DNA of 64,000 nt, taken from positions 1,799,313 through 1,863,312 of the forward strand of contig PJRA01000005.1 of assembly GCA_016987375.1 (NCBI GenBank), in the 5' to 3' direction. This document shows positions 1-10,419 of this stretch, piece after piece. Under the pieces are notes generated by a model, which searched no databases, was not told the DNA's origin, and worked only from the letters and a program-made list of their open reading frames with translations. Positions within the stretch are counted from its first letter, which is position 1. Each line of letters begins with the position of its first letter. The position numbers and the translations under genes were made by a program. This stretch comes from Brachionus koreanus. Lineage: Eukaryota > Rotifera > Eurotatoria > Ploima > Brachionidae.

Positions 1-8
1 TCTTTTAG

Positions 9-815
9 ACTGTGGCTGGTTTACTTGCTGATTCAAGAAACTTGGTCAAAATTGCTAGAGAAGAAGCAGCTAATTACAAATCAAACTACGGCTCTAATAT
101 TCCACTAAAAGTAGTTCAGCATGAATAAAAAAATTAATTAGCTAATTTTCTAAAAAGTACTTGGCTGATAGACTCTCAATGTATATGCATGCTCATACAC
201 TGTATGGTGCCATCAGACCATTTGGTGTTTCAGTTATTTTGGCCTCGTTTGAACACGACAAACCACAGCTTTATTCTATCGAACCATCTGGCATATGTTA
301 TGTAAGAAACAAACATATTTAAAAAGAAATAAAAATTTTTATTTATATTTTAAAAAGGGATATTTTGGAGTTGCGATCGGAAAAGCTTCTCAAAATGCCA
401 AAACTGAATTGGAAAAAATAAAGGTTTGTTTGAAAATAATTAGAATTTTTACTAGTAAATTATTTGACTTTTTTTTAAAAATAGTTTAAAGAAATGAGAT
501 GTCAGGATTTGGTTAAAGAGGCTGCCAAAGTGTAAGCAAAATAAATTTAGTTCTGTTGTGGTTTAAATTTTGAAATTTTTTAATTAAAAGAATTTACACT
601 GTTCATGATGAGATTAAAGACAAGCATTTTGAACTCGAAATGGGTTGGGTTGGTAAAGTTTCAGATAACAAATTTCAATTAGTACCTAGAACTGTATTCG
701 AAGAAGCCGAAAAATATGCAAAAGTACGCATTTTATAACACTTAAAGATTTAATTTTTTTTTTTAAATATCTTTTTCTCTAGGAGGCTTTGGAGAGTGAA
801 GATGAAGAAATGTAA
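9..815 (+). CDS. PSMA3: 20S proteasome subunit alpha (PSMA3, alpha-7), 3' part
   Basis: Partial gene; the 5' exons lie left of the window. I read six exons: 9-110, 158-301, 358-423, 485-531, 591-723 and 783-815, ending in TAA at 813-815. All junctions have GT/AG ends and the frame stays open. The translation carries typical alpha-7 stretches: [42 protein letters not shown] and [18 protein letters not shown], and ends in an acidic tail (ALESEDEEM) as PSMA3 does. In the family this subunit is part of the outer alpha ring of the 20S core, which gates entry to the proteolytic chamber; alpha subunits are not catalytic. Introns are 47-67 nt. Identification is by recognition of the family sequence and is strong. 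Confidence 0.95.
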
Positions 816-1218
816 AAACCATAAATTTTTAAACTTTCTAAAGACTAATATATAAATTATTATACTGATGTTTTTTTTTCTTTTAAAATTGGCTAATTGA
901 TCCCATCAATAACCAATTTTTAAATATTCCTTATAATATTTTAAAATAATCGTATCTTCGTTGAACTTAAAAATAAAAATTTAATTTTTCGTTTTTTTTA
1001 AACTTAATTTTGACAAAATATTTTAAAAAAAAATGTTTAACTCAAGTCAAGACTAAATAAATTTTTTCTTTAAATATTGGTTTCTCCTTGAAAAAGAAAT
1101 ATAATCATGTTCATTATAAATAAAATATTTTTAAAATTTTTGGTAAAACTGTGGGTTTACCACGACTCAAAAATTCTAAAACTAAATTTGGAGTCTTTTA
1201 ACAGAAATTAGAAATTAA

Positions 1219-1300
1219 TAATATAACAATTTTTTTCAATATTTAGTTCTTGTTTAAATTTTTTTAAAATGGCTTTGGATAATTAATTAATAAAATTTGT
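1219..1300 (+). repeat. Dispersed repeat R1, short copy
   Basis: Matches the core of the longer copies at 3480-3560 and 6725-6795, including the shared words tatttagttcttgtttaaat and aaaatggctttgg followed by ataattaat. Only about 80 nt are preserved here. Confidence 0.6.
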
Positions 1301-2261
1301 ATAAAAATGTCAAAGTAAAAAAGTATTTAACGCCTCCTGAGAGGGTAGCAAATGGTAAGCTTAGACAAGAACGTGACTGAAAAAATATTGAACTCACTGA
1401 TTTAGATTCAATAAATGGAAGAACGATTTTAAAAATAAATAAAGATATAAAAATTAAAACACTTAAATTTTAAAACCTGAGACGATTATAAGAAAAAATT
1501 TTGGGCAATAAGCAAAAGTGAGTTGAAATTTATTTTATGTACATTTCATAATCAATATTTGTGTCGGATTCCGTCAGTGACGCCCAATTGACCATCATAA
1601 CTTGGTGTTGGACGTCTTGATGGCCACGAGTGAAATTTTTTATATCTAAATTTTTACTTTGTTTCTTGAACTCAAATCTTTTATCTATCAAATTTTTTTA
1701 TTTGAAAATTTTAAAAATTTTATTCATCTACATTTCATAGTCAATAACTACTCAAAACTAGTTTCTAAATTGCAGACCATTGGCTCATTTTATCCCGATA
1801 TACAGATGCCTTTGGTATTAATAGTTTTTGATAATCTTCTAAAATCAAACAATTACTATAATTTGTTATAATTTTTTTGTTTAGGTAAATTTGAAACAGC
1901 AAACTGAAATATCTTGAAGGTTAAAATTTAATTGCTTAGCGCCAAAATATTAAATATCAATTTCGGATATTTTCCCTGTTAAACTCCTAATTATCATAAG
2001 AAATTTTACGAAATATGCTTTGATCCAAACAGGCATCTTGAAGTTGATTATCAATTCAAAATATCATTTCAAATCAAAGAGTTTATCTTTTGATATTAAA
2101 ATAAATCTTAAATTTAATTTAAATAATTTTAATGTAACATGGTTAACATGCTATGGAAATTTAAGACATAAATAATTTTTGAAAAATATTTTCTTAACCT
2201 ATTGATAAGATCAATTTTTAAATTTAAATGTAAAAAATGTAAAAATTTTAAATGCAACAAA

Positions 2262-2520
2262 CTGCAACATACTTAGTGGCACCAAAAGTCAAAGTCTGTT
2301 AATAATGTGCAAAATCTCTGCAAAATGCACTAAAGCCAAATTTGTCTAAATTTTAATTATGCTATGTTTGCAGAATTTTTTCACATTTTTCATAAAAGTG
2401 CAACTTTGAATGTTGCACCATGTTTCCACTTACAAAACTTGCTTTTGACTCTTAAATGAAAAGTTATAAGAATTTTTAATATTTTGTTCTGTTCCATTGT
2501 ACTAAATTTCACAAAAACTT
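2262..2520 (+). repeat. Dispersed repeat R2, copy 1
   Basis: Shares a diverged block with 46,548-46,698: the words catacttag, gtcaaagtctg, gatgtgcaaa/aatgtgcaaa, aaatgcacta, atttgtctaaatt and ctaaatttcacaaaa occur in the same order. This copy is about 100 nt longer in the middle. Class unknown; no coding capacity seen. Confidence 0.55.
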
Positions 2521-3200
2521 TCCAAAATTTTTTGGGTTAATGTATTTATTCCAATGAATAAATAGTCGTACTTTGAACTGATTATTTATTTAGTTTAATT
2601 GCCAGGAAAGTTCTATTATTTATTTTTGAAATTTTTGTTTTTTTTGATAATGATTGATTTGCTGAGTATTTGCTGAGTTTTTTTTGAAAATAAGTTCCGG
2701 ATCAAGGTTATGTCTAAGGAAACGTGGAAAGAAAAATAAAAATGCTTTTTCGTAATTACAAAATTCTAAGTTTTTTTTTTCTCTTTGATATTTTTTAGCA
2801 AAAATCTGAATAAAAAAAGCCCTACTAGCGAAAGGTTTTATTTTTAAAAAATCGAAAAATAATAAAATTCAATATGCATGATTTTACAATATTCAATTTG
2901 TATTCAATTATTCAATAAATGAAAATTACATTTTTAGAGAGATTAGAATTAATCAATTTGTCTACATCAAAACCTTGGAAAACAAATTAGCAGTCACTAA
3001 AGTAACCTCAATTGAGCATTTAAAAGAGGTTTTACACAAAAAATATTAAAAATTTCCGACTAAGTACGTACAAAAATTAATTGAATAAATGCCAAAAAGA
3101 GCTTTGGCTTGTTATAACAGTTAAAATATTAAATTGAAAAAATTTCTAAACTTTTGCAAAATTTTTTTTTAGTGATTAATCTAGCAGCAAATTTTTTATG

Positions 3201-3366
3201 TAAAAATTCAGCTCTCTTTACATTTTGTGCATCAGGCATTTGAACCCTGGTGGGCCTTTATAAACTTTCCAGACTAGGTGATTTTATATCTACTACATCA
3301 AAGATTTAATCATTGATATCAACTCTAAATCCAATATTTGACGGTGAATTTAAATCAATAGCTTGG
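3201..3366 (-). pseudogene. Degenerate fragment of the giant DSL/EGF gene 3' region
   Basis: This stretch aligns to 12,655-12,850, the penultimate exon of the giant DSL/EGF gene, in the same orientation. Shared words in order include agctctcttt, gcatcaggca, actttccagactaggtg (with a one-base change near its start), tactacatcaaag and aatcaatagct. Relative to the intact gene it has lost roughly 36 nt near its left end and carries substitutions and stops, so it is not coding. It directly abuts the left R1 repeat. It is most simply a remnant of a partial duplication or of a lost paralogue. Confidence 0.8.
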
Positions 3367-3379
3367 GTACATTTACCAT

Positions 3380-3762
3380 GAGCCAGTCAGTTTTAATTGA
3401 AATTAATAAAAATAAAGTTCTTTTAATTATTTTTTACAACCAAATTTGTCCAATTTTAATTTCATGTCTTTTACCAGAATGTTCTTAATAATATAACTAT
3501 TTTTTTAATATTTAGTTCTTGTTTAAATTTTTTTAAAATGGCTTTAGATAATTAATTTGTAAAATTAAAAATTATGATACCAACATAGACTAAATGAGTT
3601 AAAAAAAATTCTTTTAATTCTTAAAGAAGTTTCTAATTAGTTGCACACTTAGGTGCCTACTATAACACCACTTTAGTTAATGGTCATTATTTGAGTTTAT
3701 TCGTAATTTTCACAATTATTATTCTTTTATAAGCTAAAAATGCGATGCCTAAATATGAATTT
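3380..3762 (+). repeat. Dispersed repeat R1, left flank copy (uninterrupted)
   Basis: Aligns in the same orientation with 6640-7237. Here the sequence runs continuously through 3628/3629, whereas the right copy carries an extra block of about 256 nt at that point. It thus looks like an empty insertion site. It ends near gatgcctaaatatgaatttc. Just right of it (3763-3828) a word containing tgttgttttatt is repeated three times. Confidence 0.75.
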
Positions 3763-4134
3763 CAGCATGTTGTTTTATTATTTGAATAAAAATGTTGTTT
3801 TATTATTTCAGCATGTTGTTTTATTTTTTTCTACTTAACTAAAATAGGGATATATGCCATGGCTTAAAAATTTTTGTCTAAAAGGTAAATAATGCTTTAT
3901 TATTTTGTGAATTCACTAAAATATAATTTTTAAAGCTTTCTTAATATACCTTGGAAAAAATAGCTCCAATACAACTCGAATATTCATAATAATTGAAAAT
4001 TTTTACATAAAATAGTTTTATTATTTGATTCTTCTTTTTGAGAATTCAAAATTAAAACAACGCAAACTATATCGTTTAAAAAAATCAATAAATTATAAAT
4101 TTCAAGTTAACAAAAAAATTTTTTTCTTTAAATC

Positions 4135-4136
4135 AG
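4135..4136 (+). promoter_or_regulatory. Candidate splice or trans-splice acceptor upstream of the ATG
   Basis: A pyrimidine-rich run ending in aaatcag lies 7 nt before the start codon of the nuclease-helicase gene. It could be the acceptor of a 5' UTR intron or of a spliced leader. Spliced-leader trans-splicing is known in bdelloid rotifers among others; its use here is inference. Confidence 0.35.
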
Positions 4137-4143
4137 ATCCAAA

Positions 4144-6192
4144 ATGGAAGAAATATTAGACATTGATACCTCGCTTGTGTCCGATTTTCGCAGTCTTACT
4201 ATTCAAGATGATTGCTATCGTTATTTTATTCCCTATTTTCCATTTAAAGAATTAACTCAAAAAAATAATGGTGATCAATTAGAATCCAAATTCTATTTAG
4301 AAATATTCAGATTGCTTAAACTCGATAAGCTTAATCGCCAAGATTATTTAGTTTTTGCTGGAATAGATTTGTTTAATGATCAACAATCAATGTGTGATGC
4401 ATGTATTTTTTTTAAAGATAAACAATATTTAATTGAAATTAAATCAGAAAGTCGAGAAAAAAAGCATCCTAAAATATCATCAGATCAACTACAGAACTTT
4501 ATCGATTTGTTTGGAAGAACGCAAGAGATTGAAATGATGGTTTTTAGTGGAATTCAGTGTGGAGCGCAATCTAATATAGTGGATTTTTTAAAAAATAATT
4601 GTAAAATTAAAAGAAATATAGAATTACCTGGGGAATCAAAGAAGAGAGAAGAAATTGAAATGTCTCTAATGAAAAAATTTTTCGAATTTACTAAATGTAA
4701 AACTTTAGATGAAGCTTTTGATAAATTACTTATGGACAGAACATATAGAATGGTAAAAAAAAATATTTATGAAGTAGAAAAAAAGAAGCATTGTATTTTA
4801 GCGGGACCAGCTGGAAGTGGTAAAACTTATACTCTAATCAAATTCTTTGAAAAAACTATCGATGAAGCTAGGAAATCTACCAGCGATAGACATCTGTTTA
4901 TTTTAAATGGTCCTCCAACGTTTATTAACAGAATCAAGAAATATGAAGATGTAAAATTTCTTCAGTTTAGATTTTCTCGAAATGGGATAGATCAAGAAAA
5001 CACTTTATATAATTATGCCACTGAAACATATTCTGGAGGTTATAAAATAAATGAAAAATTGGAAAATGATCGCATTGAAATTATACGCTTACTTAAATCA
5101 AAAAAAAATCTAAACATTTTTTTTGATAAAAAAAAGAATGTTGACAATGAAAATCCCAATAAATTCAAAAATATAGTTATAACTTCAGATTCAACTAATC
5201 CCGTAAATCTTCTAGTTGATTTAGAAAAATTTACTGACATACTAAAAAATCGAAAAATAATCGTACTATTTGATGATCCAATGAGCTGTCTTAACCAAAC
5301 AAAAAGCCTTAATTTTCAGTCCGAATGTTTTCCTCCCGATAGAATAAAATTTTTTGTAATGTCAATGGATTTACATCAATTCTACTGTATTAATATAAAT
5401 GATAATTTGGGAAAAAAGGAAATTATACCACACTTGAACCTAGATTTAAATGTTGTTTTTCTTACAGATATTTGGCGTTATTCTAGAAAAATTTATATTT
5501 TGATCGAAAAATTTTACAGATATTTATTATCTGTTGAAAGAAAAAATCTTGATAAAAATTTTCAATGCTTTTGGTGTTTTTATAGTGAAATTTTAATTTG
5601 TTCAAGTCAAAAAATACCAAGACATATTGAAGATCCAAAGTCTAATAACTTTAAAATCAATCTAAAAGATAACTTCATTAGCTTGTGGGAAAAATTGATC
5701 AATGCTTCAGTTGAATTTAATTTTGGTTTTCGCGAATTATATGGTGAATATGAGGATGGTTCTGTTCAAATTCAGTCTTATAAATCGAATGATGATCTTA
5801 AGAATATATTAAAAGAGTTTAAAGAATCATTTGGAGATGATTTCCATGTCATAATTGATGGAAATAATCATTTGTATAATCATAATAAGAGCATATATAA
5901 ACAAGAGCATGAAGATTTAAGGAAAATAATACAAGAAATCAAAATAAATTATAATGATCTTTACAAAATACAGGATTCAGATAAAAGCTACAGTCGAAAA
6001 CTTTACTCTAAAGAATTCAAACGATTAGTTTATATATTTCCGCATGATATTAGAATTTTGGATAATGATGGCGCAATTTGGCGTCTTGATTGTTACTTTG
6101 GGATGTCGAGGGCAACTATCGAGTTAAAAATTCTTTTTAAACCATGCCAAAACCAAAATTGTTCAAAAACTGTTAAAGATATTAAGCTATAA
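4144..6192 (+). CDS. Intronless PD-(D/E)XK-like nuclease fused to SF1-helicase-like NTPase
   Basis: Predicted protein of 682 aa in a single exon. The N-terminal part (about 60-150) has D85 (CDACIFF), then IEIKSE with E98 and K100, the D...ExK pattern of PD-(D/E)XK nucleases. A Walker A motif GPAGSGKT lies at 221-228 and a Walker B-like IIVLFDDP at about 372-379. LTDIWRYSRKI near 441-451 resembles an SF1 arginine motif, and FGMSRATIELKILF near 652-665 resembles SF1 motif VI (SRA at 655-657). The layout recalls DUF2075/Schlafen-type helicases preceded by a nuclease; the exact family is not recognised. It may cleave or remodel nucleic acid, by inference. The gene lacks introns, unlike most neighbours, and sits between direct repeats. 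Possible poly(A) signal aataaa near 6228. The same frame stays open 42 codons beyond the TAA. A captured, transferred or mobile gene is possible. Confidence 0.7.
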   Translation: MEEILDIDTSLVSDFRSLTIQDDCYRYFIPYFPFKELTQKNNGDQLESKFYLEIFRLLKLDKLNRQDYLVFAGIDLFNDQQSMCDACIFFKDKQYLIEIKSESREKKHPKISSDQLQNFIDLFGRTQEIEMMVFSGIQCGAQSNIVDFLKNNCKIKRNIELPGESKKREEIEMSLMKKFFEFTKCKTLDEAFDKLLMDRTYRMVKKNIYEVEKKKHCILAGPAGSGKTYTLIKFFEKTIDEARKSTSDRHLFILNGPPTFINRIKKYEDVKFLQFRFSRNGIDQENTLYNYATETYSGGYKINEKLENDRIEIIRLLKSKKNLNIFFDKKKNVDNENPNKFKNIVITSDSTNPVNLLVDLEKFTDILKNRKIIVLFDDPMSCLNQTKSLNFQSECFPPDRIKFFVMSMDLHQFYCININDNLGKKEIIPHLNLDLNVVFLTDIWRYSRKIYILIEKFYRYLLSVERKNLDKNFQCFWCFYSEILICSSQKIPRHIEDPKSNNFKINLKDNFISLWEKLINASVEFNFGFRELYGEYEDGSVQIQSYKSNDDLKNILKEFKESFGDDFHVIIDGNNHLYNHNKSIYKQEHEDLRKIIQEIKINYNDLYKIQDSDKSYSRKLYSKEFKRLVYIFPHDIRILDNDGAIWRLDCYFGMSRATIELKILFKPCQNQNCSKTVKDIKL

Positions 6193-6372
6193 ATTGTCAA
6201 AAAAGTCATTCAATTGATTAATCTCTCAATAAAAGAAGATATATCAATTCATAATAAATTTATTGATCAAATAAATAAAATTAAAAATATTCAATTTTTG
6301 TCCGGAATATTTAATGCATAACAATAATCTCAATATTTTAATAAATCATAAAATAAATTTTATAATAATAAT

Positions 6373-6575
6373 NNNNNNNNNNNNNNNNNNNNNNNNNNNN
6401 NNNNNNNNNNNNNNNNNNNNNNNNNNNNNNNNNNNNNNNNNNNNNNNNNNNNNNNNNNNNNNNNNNNNNNNNNNNNNNNNNNNNNNNNNNNNNNNNNNNN
6501 NNNNNNNNNNNNNNNNNNNNNNNNNNNNNNNNNNNNNNNNNNNNNNNNNNNNNNNNNNNNNNNNNNNNNNNNNNN
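6373..6575. other. Sequence gap (203 N)
   Basis: Run of N. It lies between the nuclease-helicase gene and the right R1 copy, so the right boundary of that unit cannot be fully read. Confidence 1.
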
Positions 6576-6639
6576 TCTGCTTGCATGACTAACACACAAA
6601 CCACTCGGCTATACGGGCTAATAATAATAATAATAAAGT

Positions 6640-7237
6640 TTAGTTCAGTCAGTTAGCTTTAATTAAAGTTAATAAAAAAAAACTACAGCCAAATTTGTTC
6701 AAATTTTAATTTTAATTATGCAAAATTAATATTTAGTTCTTGTTTAAATTTTTTTAAAATGGCTTTAGATAATTGATTTGTAAAATTAAAAATTATGATA
6801 CCAACATAGCCTAAATGAGTTAAAAAAAGAATTCTTTTAATTCTTAAAGAAAAAAGCTGGATTGCGCAAGTGGTTTTCTTTTGGGATTTGAAAGGAGTTT
6901 TTCTCTAAAACGTTTCATCGAAGTAACCACTTTGCTATGCCAACTTGATATTTTGAAACTTTAATTTTAAATTTTAATTATTTACTGCTGTTGTTGTTGT
7001 TGTGAAATTAAAATGCTTTTTCGCACAGTTACCTGGAATAATTTTCAAAAAAAATCAAACTTTTAATCACTAATTTAGGAGTAGTAGTAGTACTATAAAG
7101 ATTCTAGTTTCTAATTAGTTTCACACTTAGTCGCCTACTATAACACCACTTTAATGGTCATTATTTGAGTTTATTCGTAGTTTTCAGAATTCTTATTCTT
7201 TTATAAGCTAAAAATGCGATGCCTAAATATGAATTTC
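6640..7237 (+). repeat. Dispersed repeat R1, right flank copy, interrupted
   Basis: Direct repeat of 3380-3762. The left half (about 6640-6850) and right half (7107-7237) match the left copy in order, and about 256 nt of SINE-like sequence plus a short (GTA)n tail separate them. Together with the left copy it brackets the intronless nuclease-helicase gene. Confidence 0.75.
6851..7078 (+). mobile_element. SINE-like repeat, copy A
   Basis: Nearly identical to 10,420-10,638 over about 220 nt. It begins at aaaaagctggattgcgcaag, contains an internal (TTG)n run and ends near taatcactaattta. The segment ttgcgcaagtgg resembles a Pol III box A; no convincing box B was found. It interrupts an R1 repeat whose uninterrupted version exists at 3628/3629, so it was very likely inserted. 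Clear target-site duplications are not visible. Confidence 0.65.
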
Positions 7238-7439
7238 TATTTATTTTTATTTATTTGTTTACTGTACCGAGCTAGAGCTCCTTCAGAATAAAGTAAAAAA
7301 AATTAAAAAAAAATTTAAATAGAGTTAGAAATAGAGTAACAAAATAAGAAATAAAAATAAAGTATCAGCTAAAAAAAATGAAAGAAAGTTTAAAAGATAT
7401 GGGTTGTTACATGTGACAGAAGTTTACATAGTTGAAGCA

Positions 7440-8285
7440 TCATGAAAAAAAGAGGAAATAGTAGCAATTACACAATTGAGTAGGGTATTTAATATATCTT
7501 GATTCGAAGCCTTGTTTGTATTCATCTACTAGTCTGACAACCAATGGAATAGAATGACTCAGTCTTGTCCCAACATATCTCTCACTTAACTTAAAAAGCC
7601 GATTCGATACTGTTAGTAATTTAAGCTTATTATAAGCCTCATGATGCAACATGTTGGAGGGAGTATAATATTTTAGCTTAAAGATAGATTTGATTGTTTT
7701 GTTTTGAATTGCTTGTAGTTTTTTGATATTATTTTCTGAAAATGAATTCAAGCTTAATAATATTTAAACGTTTTATTGCAGCGTTCTTTAATTTCGTCTA
7801 CCAGTATATTAAAGTTTAACTTGGAATCAAATTTAATCCAAAGAAACTTGATTTCTTTTTGGCTCACTATTCTGTTTTCATAAATTTTTAAGTTTAGATT
7901 TCCACTCTCTTTTTTGTACCTAGAAAATATTACATAACACGACTTTTCAACTGATATCTTCATTTTCTATTTAATAAGCCATTGTTCTAGTTCGTTGGTT
8001 TATTTATTTATCTTATTTTCAAGGTTCCCCTTTTTGTTATAAATGAAGAATATAACTAGATCATCTGGAAAAAGCAGAGAGTATTCATTAATTGTTTTGT
8101 TTCTTTTGGGGATGTCATTAACATATATACTAAATAAAATAGGACTGATTACTGAGCCTTGAGGAACACCTGCAGTTATTTGGTATTCTTCAGTCAGGTT
8201 ATCATTCACATTAACCTTAAATGTCCTAGAGCCTAAAAATTATCTAATCCAGTTAGTCAAGTAATGAGGTGGATTCATTTTAGAT
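7440..8285 (-). pseudogene. Non-LTR retrotransposon reverse transcriptase remnant (family 1)
   Basis: Reading right to left, three frame-shifted pieces form one decayed LINE. The first has WI..FLGSRTFKV, then AGVPQGSVISPILFSIYVND and an altered catalytic box FPDD where active enzymes have F/YADD. The second has EIKFLWIKFDSKLNF, the post-catalytic block. The third has LQAIQNKTIKSIFKLKYYTP and PLVVRLVDEYKQGFESR, typical of the C-terminal region. Frameshifts and the changed catalytic box mean it is dead. A related remnant lies at 50,940-51,365. The 3' end carries a small hairpin (gagctagagctcc, about 7267-7280). Confidence 0.85.
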
Positions 8286-9419
8286 TAATTTCTAAACAGA
8301 TGGTTAAAGTTTTATTACATGAAAGATTTGTCAAATGAAAAGAATAAAATAAGTAAAACAAATTTGTAACCTAAAAAATTCACAATCAATAGCACATGTG
8401 GATAAAATTAGAATGAAGATTACCAAAAACTATTAATACCCAATGAATAATATCAGTAAGATAAGAATTAGACCAAAGTCCATTTTCGAATTTATTGAAC
8501 TGATTTGAAAGTTGTCCGTAAATTTACTCCAAGGATCTTGTTTACAAATCAACATTTAAGTTTAAAATTAGTGTGACAATTTTATTAAATAAAAAAGATC
8601 ATTGATTTTAGCACCATAAAATAATTCAGATAAGCTTTATCGATTAAATTAATTGATTTAATTGTTTCTTAGAATCGAACAGCCAAAGCTTCTAAGAATA
8701 GTTGAGAGACTATTATGATGTATAGATTTGATCTGGTTACTGATGTGTTTGATTTAATACGGCAGGTAATAAGTATCATTTTTGTTAATTTAAGCTGTTT
8801 TATTTTAAATTTGATCCTTTAGTTAAAAATGAATTCTTATAATAATTTTAACTCTTCAGTGTTCATCAGATAATATTTTTAAAATTCGGAGTTCTTATTT
8901 CAAAATCCGTCAATTTTAGAAGATATTTTTTTTTTTTAATTTACAGACTATACAAACGATACAAACTCGAGTATTTTGACATTAAAAAAATTTTTATAAT
9001 AAATTTGAAATCAATGATAATTTAATTTATTTCAATTAGTGAAAATTTAGATACTTTATTAAATTTTTTTAAACCACATTGCAAGTACTAACTTAAAGTT
9101 AAATATCATAGGTTTTTGTATTTTCTTATTTTTTCCTATAAGAGACAAAAAAAAATTAAAGTAGTATATTTTTTTATAGCTTACAAAATGTTAGTTTAGA
9201 TCATAAAAAAAACTAAATTCAAATAGTAATGATTTTGCGTTATTTTTTAAAATTCAATTTTTAGTCAAAAATATCAAAAACGGTTTGAATATGAAATGGA
9301 GTAAGATAAAGAAATTTTTTGATAAAAATGAATTCCTCATACAAAAAAACATAATAATATAGAAAAAAAAATTTGTCAAAAAAAGGTCCATTAATCAATA
9401 AACTGAACCTTACTTTACT
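8286..9419. other. AT-rich region without recognised features
   Basis: I see no open frame with recognisable motifs, no RNA gene and no clear repeat. Confidence 0.5.
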
Positions 9420-10130
9420 AAAAAAGTGCTATTATTAAAAAAGTAATTCCTATATTAGAAAAGTAATTCCTCTCGGATTGTCGAAAACAATTTTGTCATC
9501 TTTCTTTGGAAATTAGACAACCAAGCCTTTTGACAAATCTTCTGGAATTTGCTCATGAGACCATACTTTTCTGACAGGTTTTATAATATATCTACAGAGA
9601 TTCCTAGATCTGCCTTCAACATTTCAGGCGAAATGTTGTGAATACCAGGGGCTTTTAGAGTCTAACAGCTGTAAATATCTCTTTCTTCTTTGGTTCTTGG
9701 GTATCAATCTTAAGATCTGTACAAGCAAGTTCAGGATATATACACTCTCGATATTTTAGTATATTTAGAACTTTTTTAAAGTGTTATACCAATCTTTGCG
9801 CCTGTTCTCTTTCTGTTATTTAGACACGCCCTTCTTTATCCTTGACCAGTGATGTTCTACAATATGAAAGACTACATATCTTGTTAGTGATCCAATGTAA
9901 TGTGTGTAGGTCACCTCTATTACTAACAATTTCCGCTTCACTTGAACATTGGTTGATAAATTTTCTTTTATTCCGTCTAACTTTCTTTTTTACAAAAACA
10001 TTCTTTGTTTTGTTTGATGATTCAAGCTTTTCACACATTCTTTCAGATTTCATTTGCAGTACTTTGGCTTTGATTTCAGCTCTTTCTGTTATATATGCCG
10101 ATGTTGCTTTTGATAACTTAACATAACCGA
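9420..10130 (-). pseudogene. Non-LTR retrotransposon remnant (family 2), endonuclease-RT linker and RT start
   Basis: The minus strand encodes, with stops and shifts, the linker seen in many RTE/Jockey-type elements: EAEIVSNRGDLHTLHWITNK then LVKDKEGRV. Further on come KAPGIHNISPEMLKAD, an RT entry motif, and a degraded SEKYGLMSKFQKI.QKAWL block followed by NPRGIT. No catalytic YADD part remains. The region is clearly distinct from family 1 at 7440-8285. Confidence 0.8.
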
Positions 10131-10308
10131 GAATTTCTTATGCAGTAATGTGGCTGCTGAAGTTATAAATAAAGAGGAAAGAGTAAATGACAACTCAAAT
10201 CTGATTTTAAAAGGCTTAGTCTTGATTCTAGGCAGCAACAAGAATTAAAAATAGATTAAGCGGCATAAATGTTGCGAAAATGGTAATGTTGTAGAAATCA
10301 AAGAATTC

Positions 10309-10348
10309 GCTAAATTAGTGATTAAAAGTCTGATTTTTATTGAAAATT
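10309..10348 (-). repeat. Inverted partial copy of the SINE-like repeat
   Basis: The reverse complement matches the 3' end of the SINE-like element (…aatcagacttttaatcactaattta). It lies about 70 nt left of the complete copy B and in the opposite orientation. Confidence 0.5.
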
Positions 10349-10419
10349 AAAAAAATAAAAAAAGCCCAAAATATTTTAAATTTCCAATAAATTAATAAAT
10401 AACTGTGTTTCTTTAACCA

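Larger units (their letters stand above)
816..3200. other. AT-rich intergenic region with dispersed repeats
   Basis: No supportable gene. It contains a short copy (about 1219-1300) of the repeat that later flanks the nuclease-helicase gene, and at about 2262-2520 a repeat shared with 46,548-46,698. A somewhat GC-richer patch at 1560-1640 could be an eroded transposon end, but I could not assign it. Confidence 0.5.

Noticed and set aside
1659..1871. 70-codon open frame
   Set aside because: Composition is that of random AT-rich DNA, with no motif or splice context.
6314..6604. Open frames across the 203-nt gap
   Set aside because: They consist almost entirely of N positions.
9842..10126. 94-codon plus-strand open frame
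   Set aside because: It is antisense to the LINE remnant whose minus-strand motifs are clearly recognisable.
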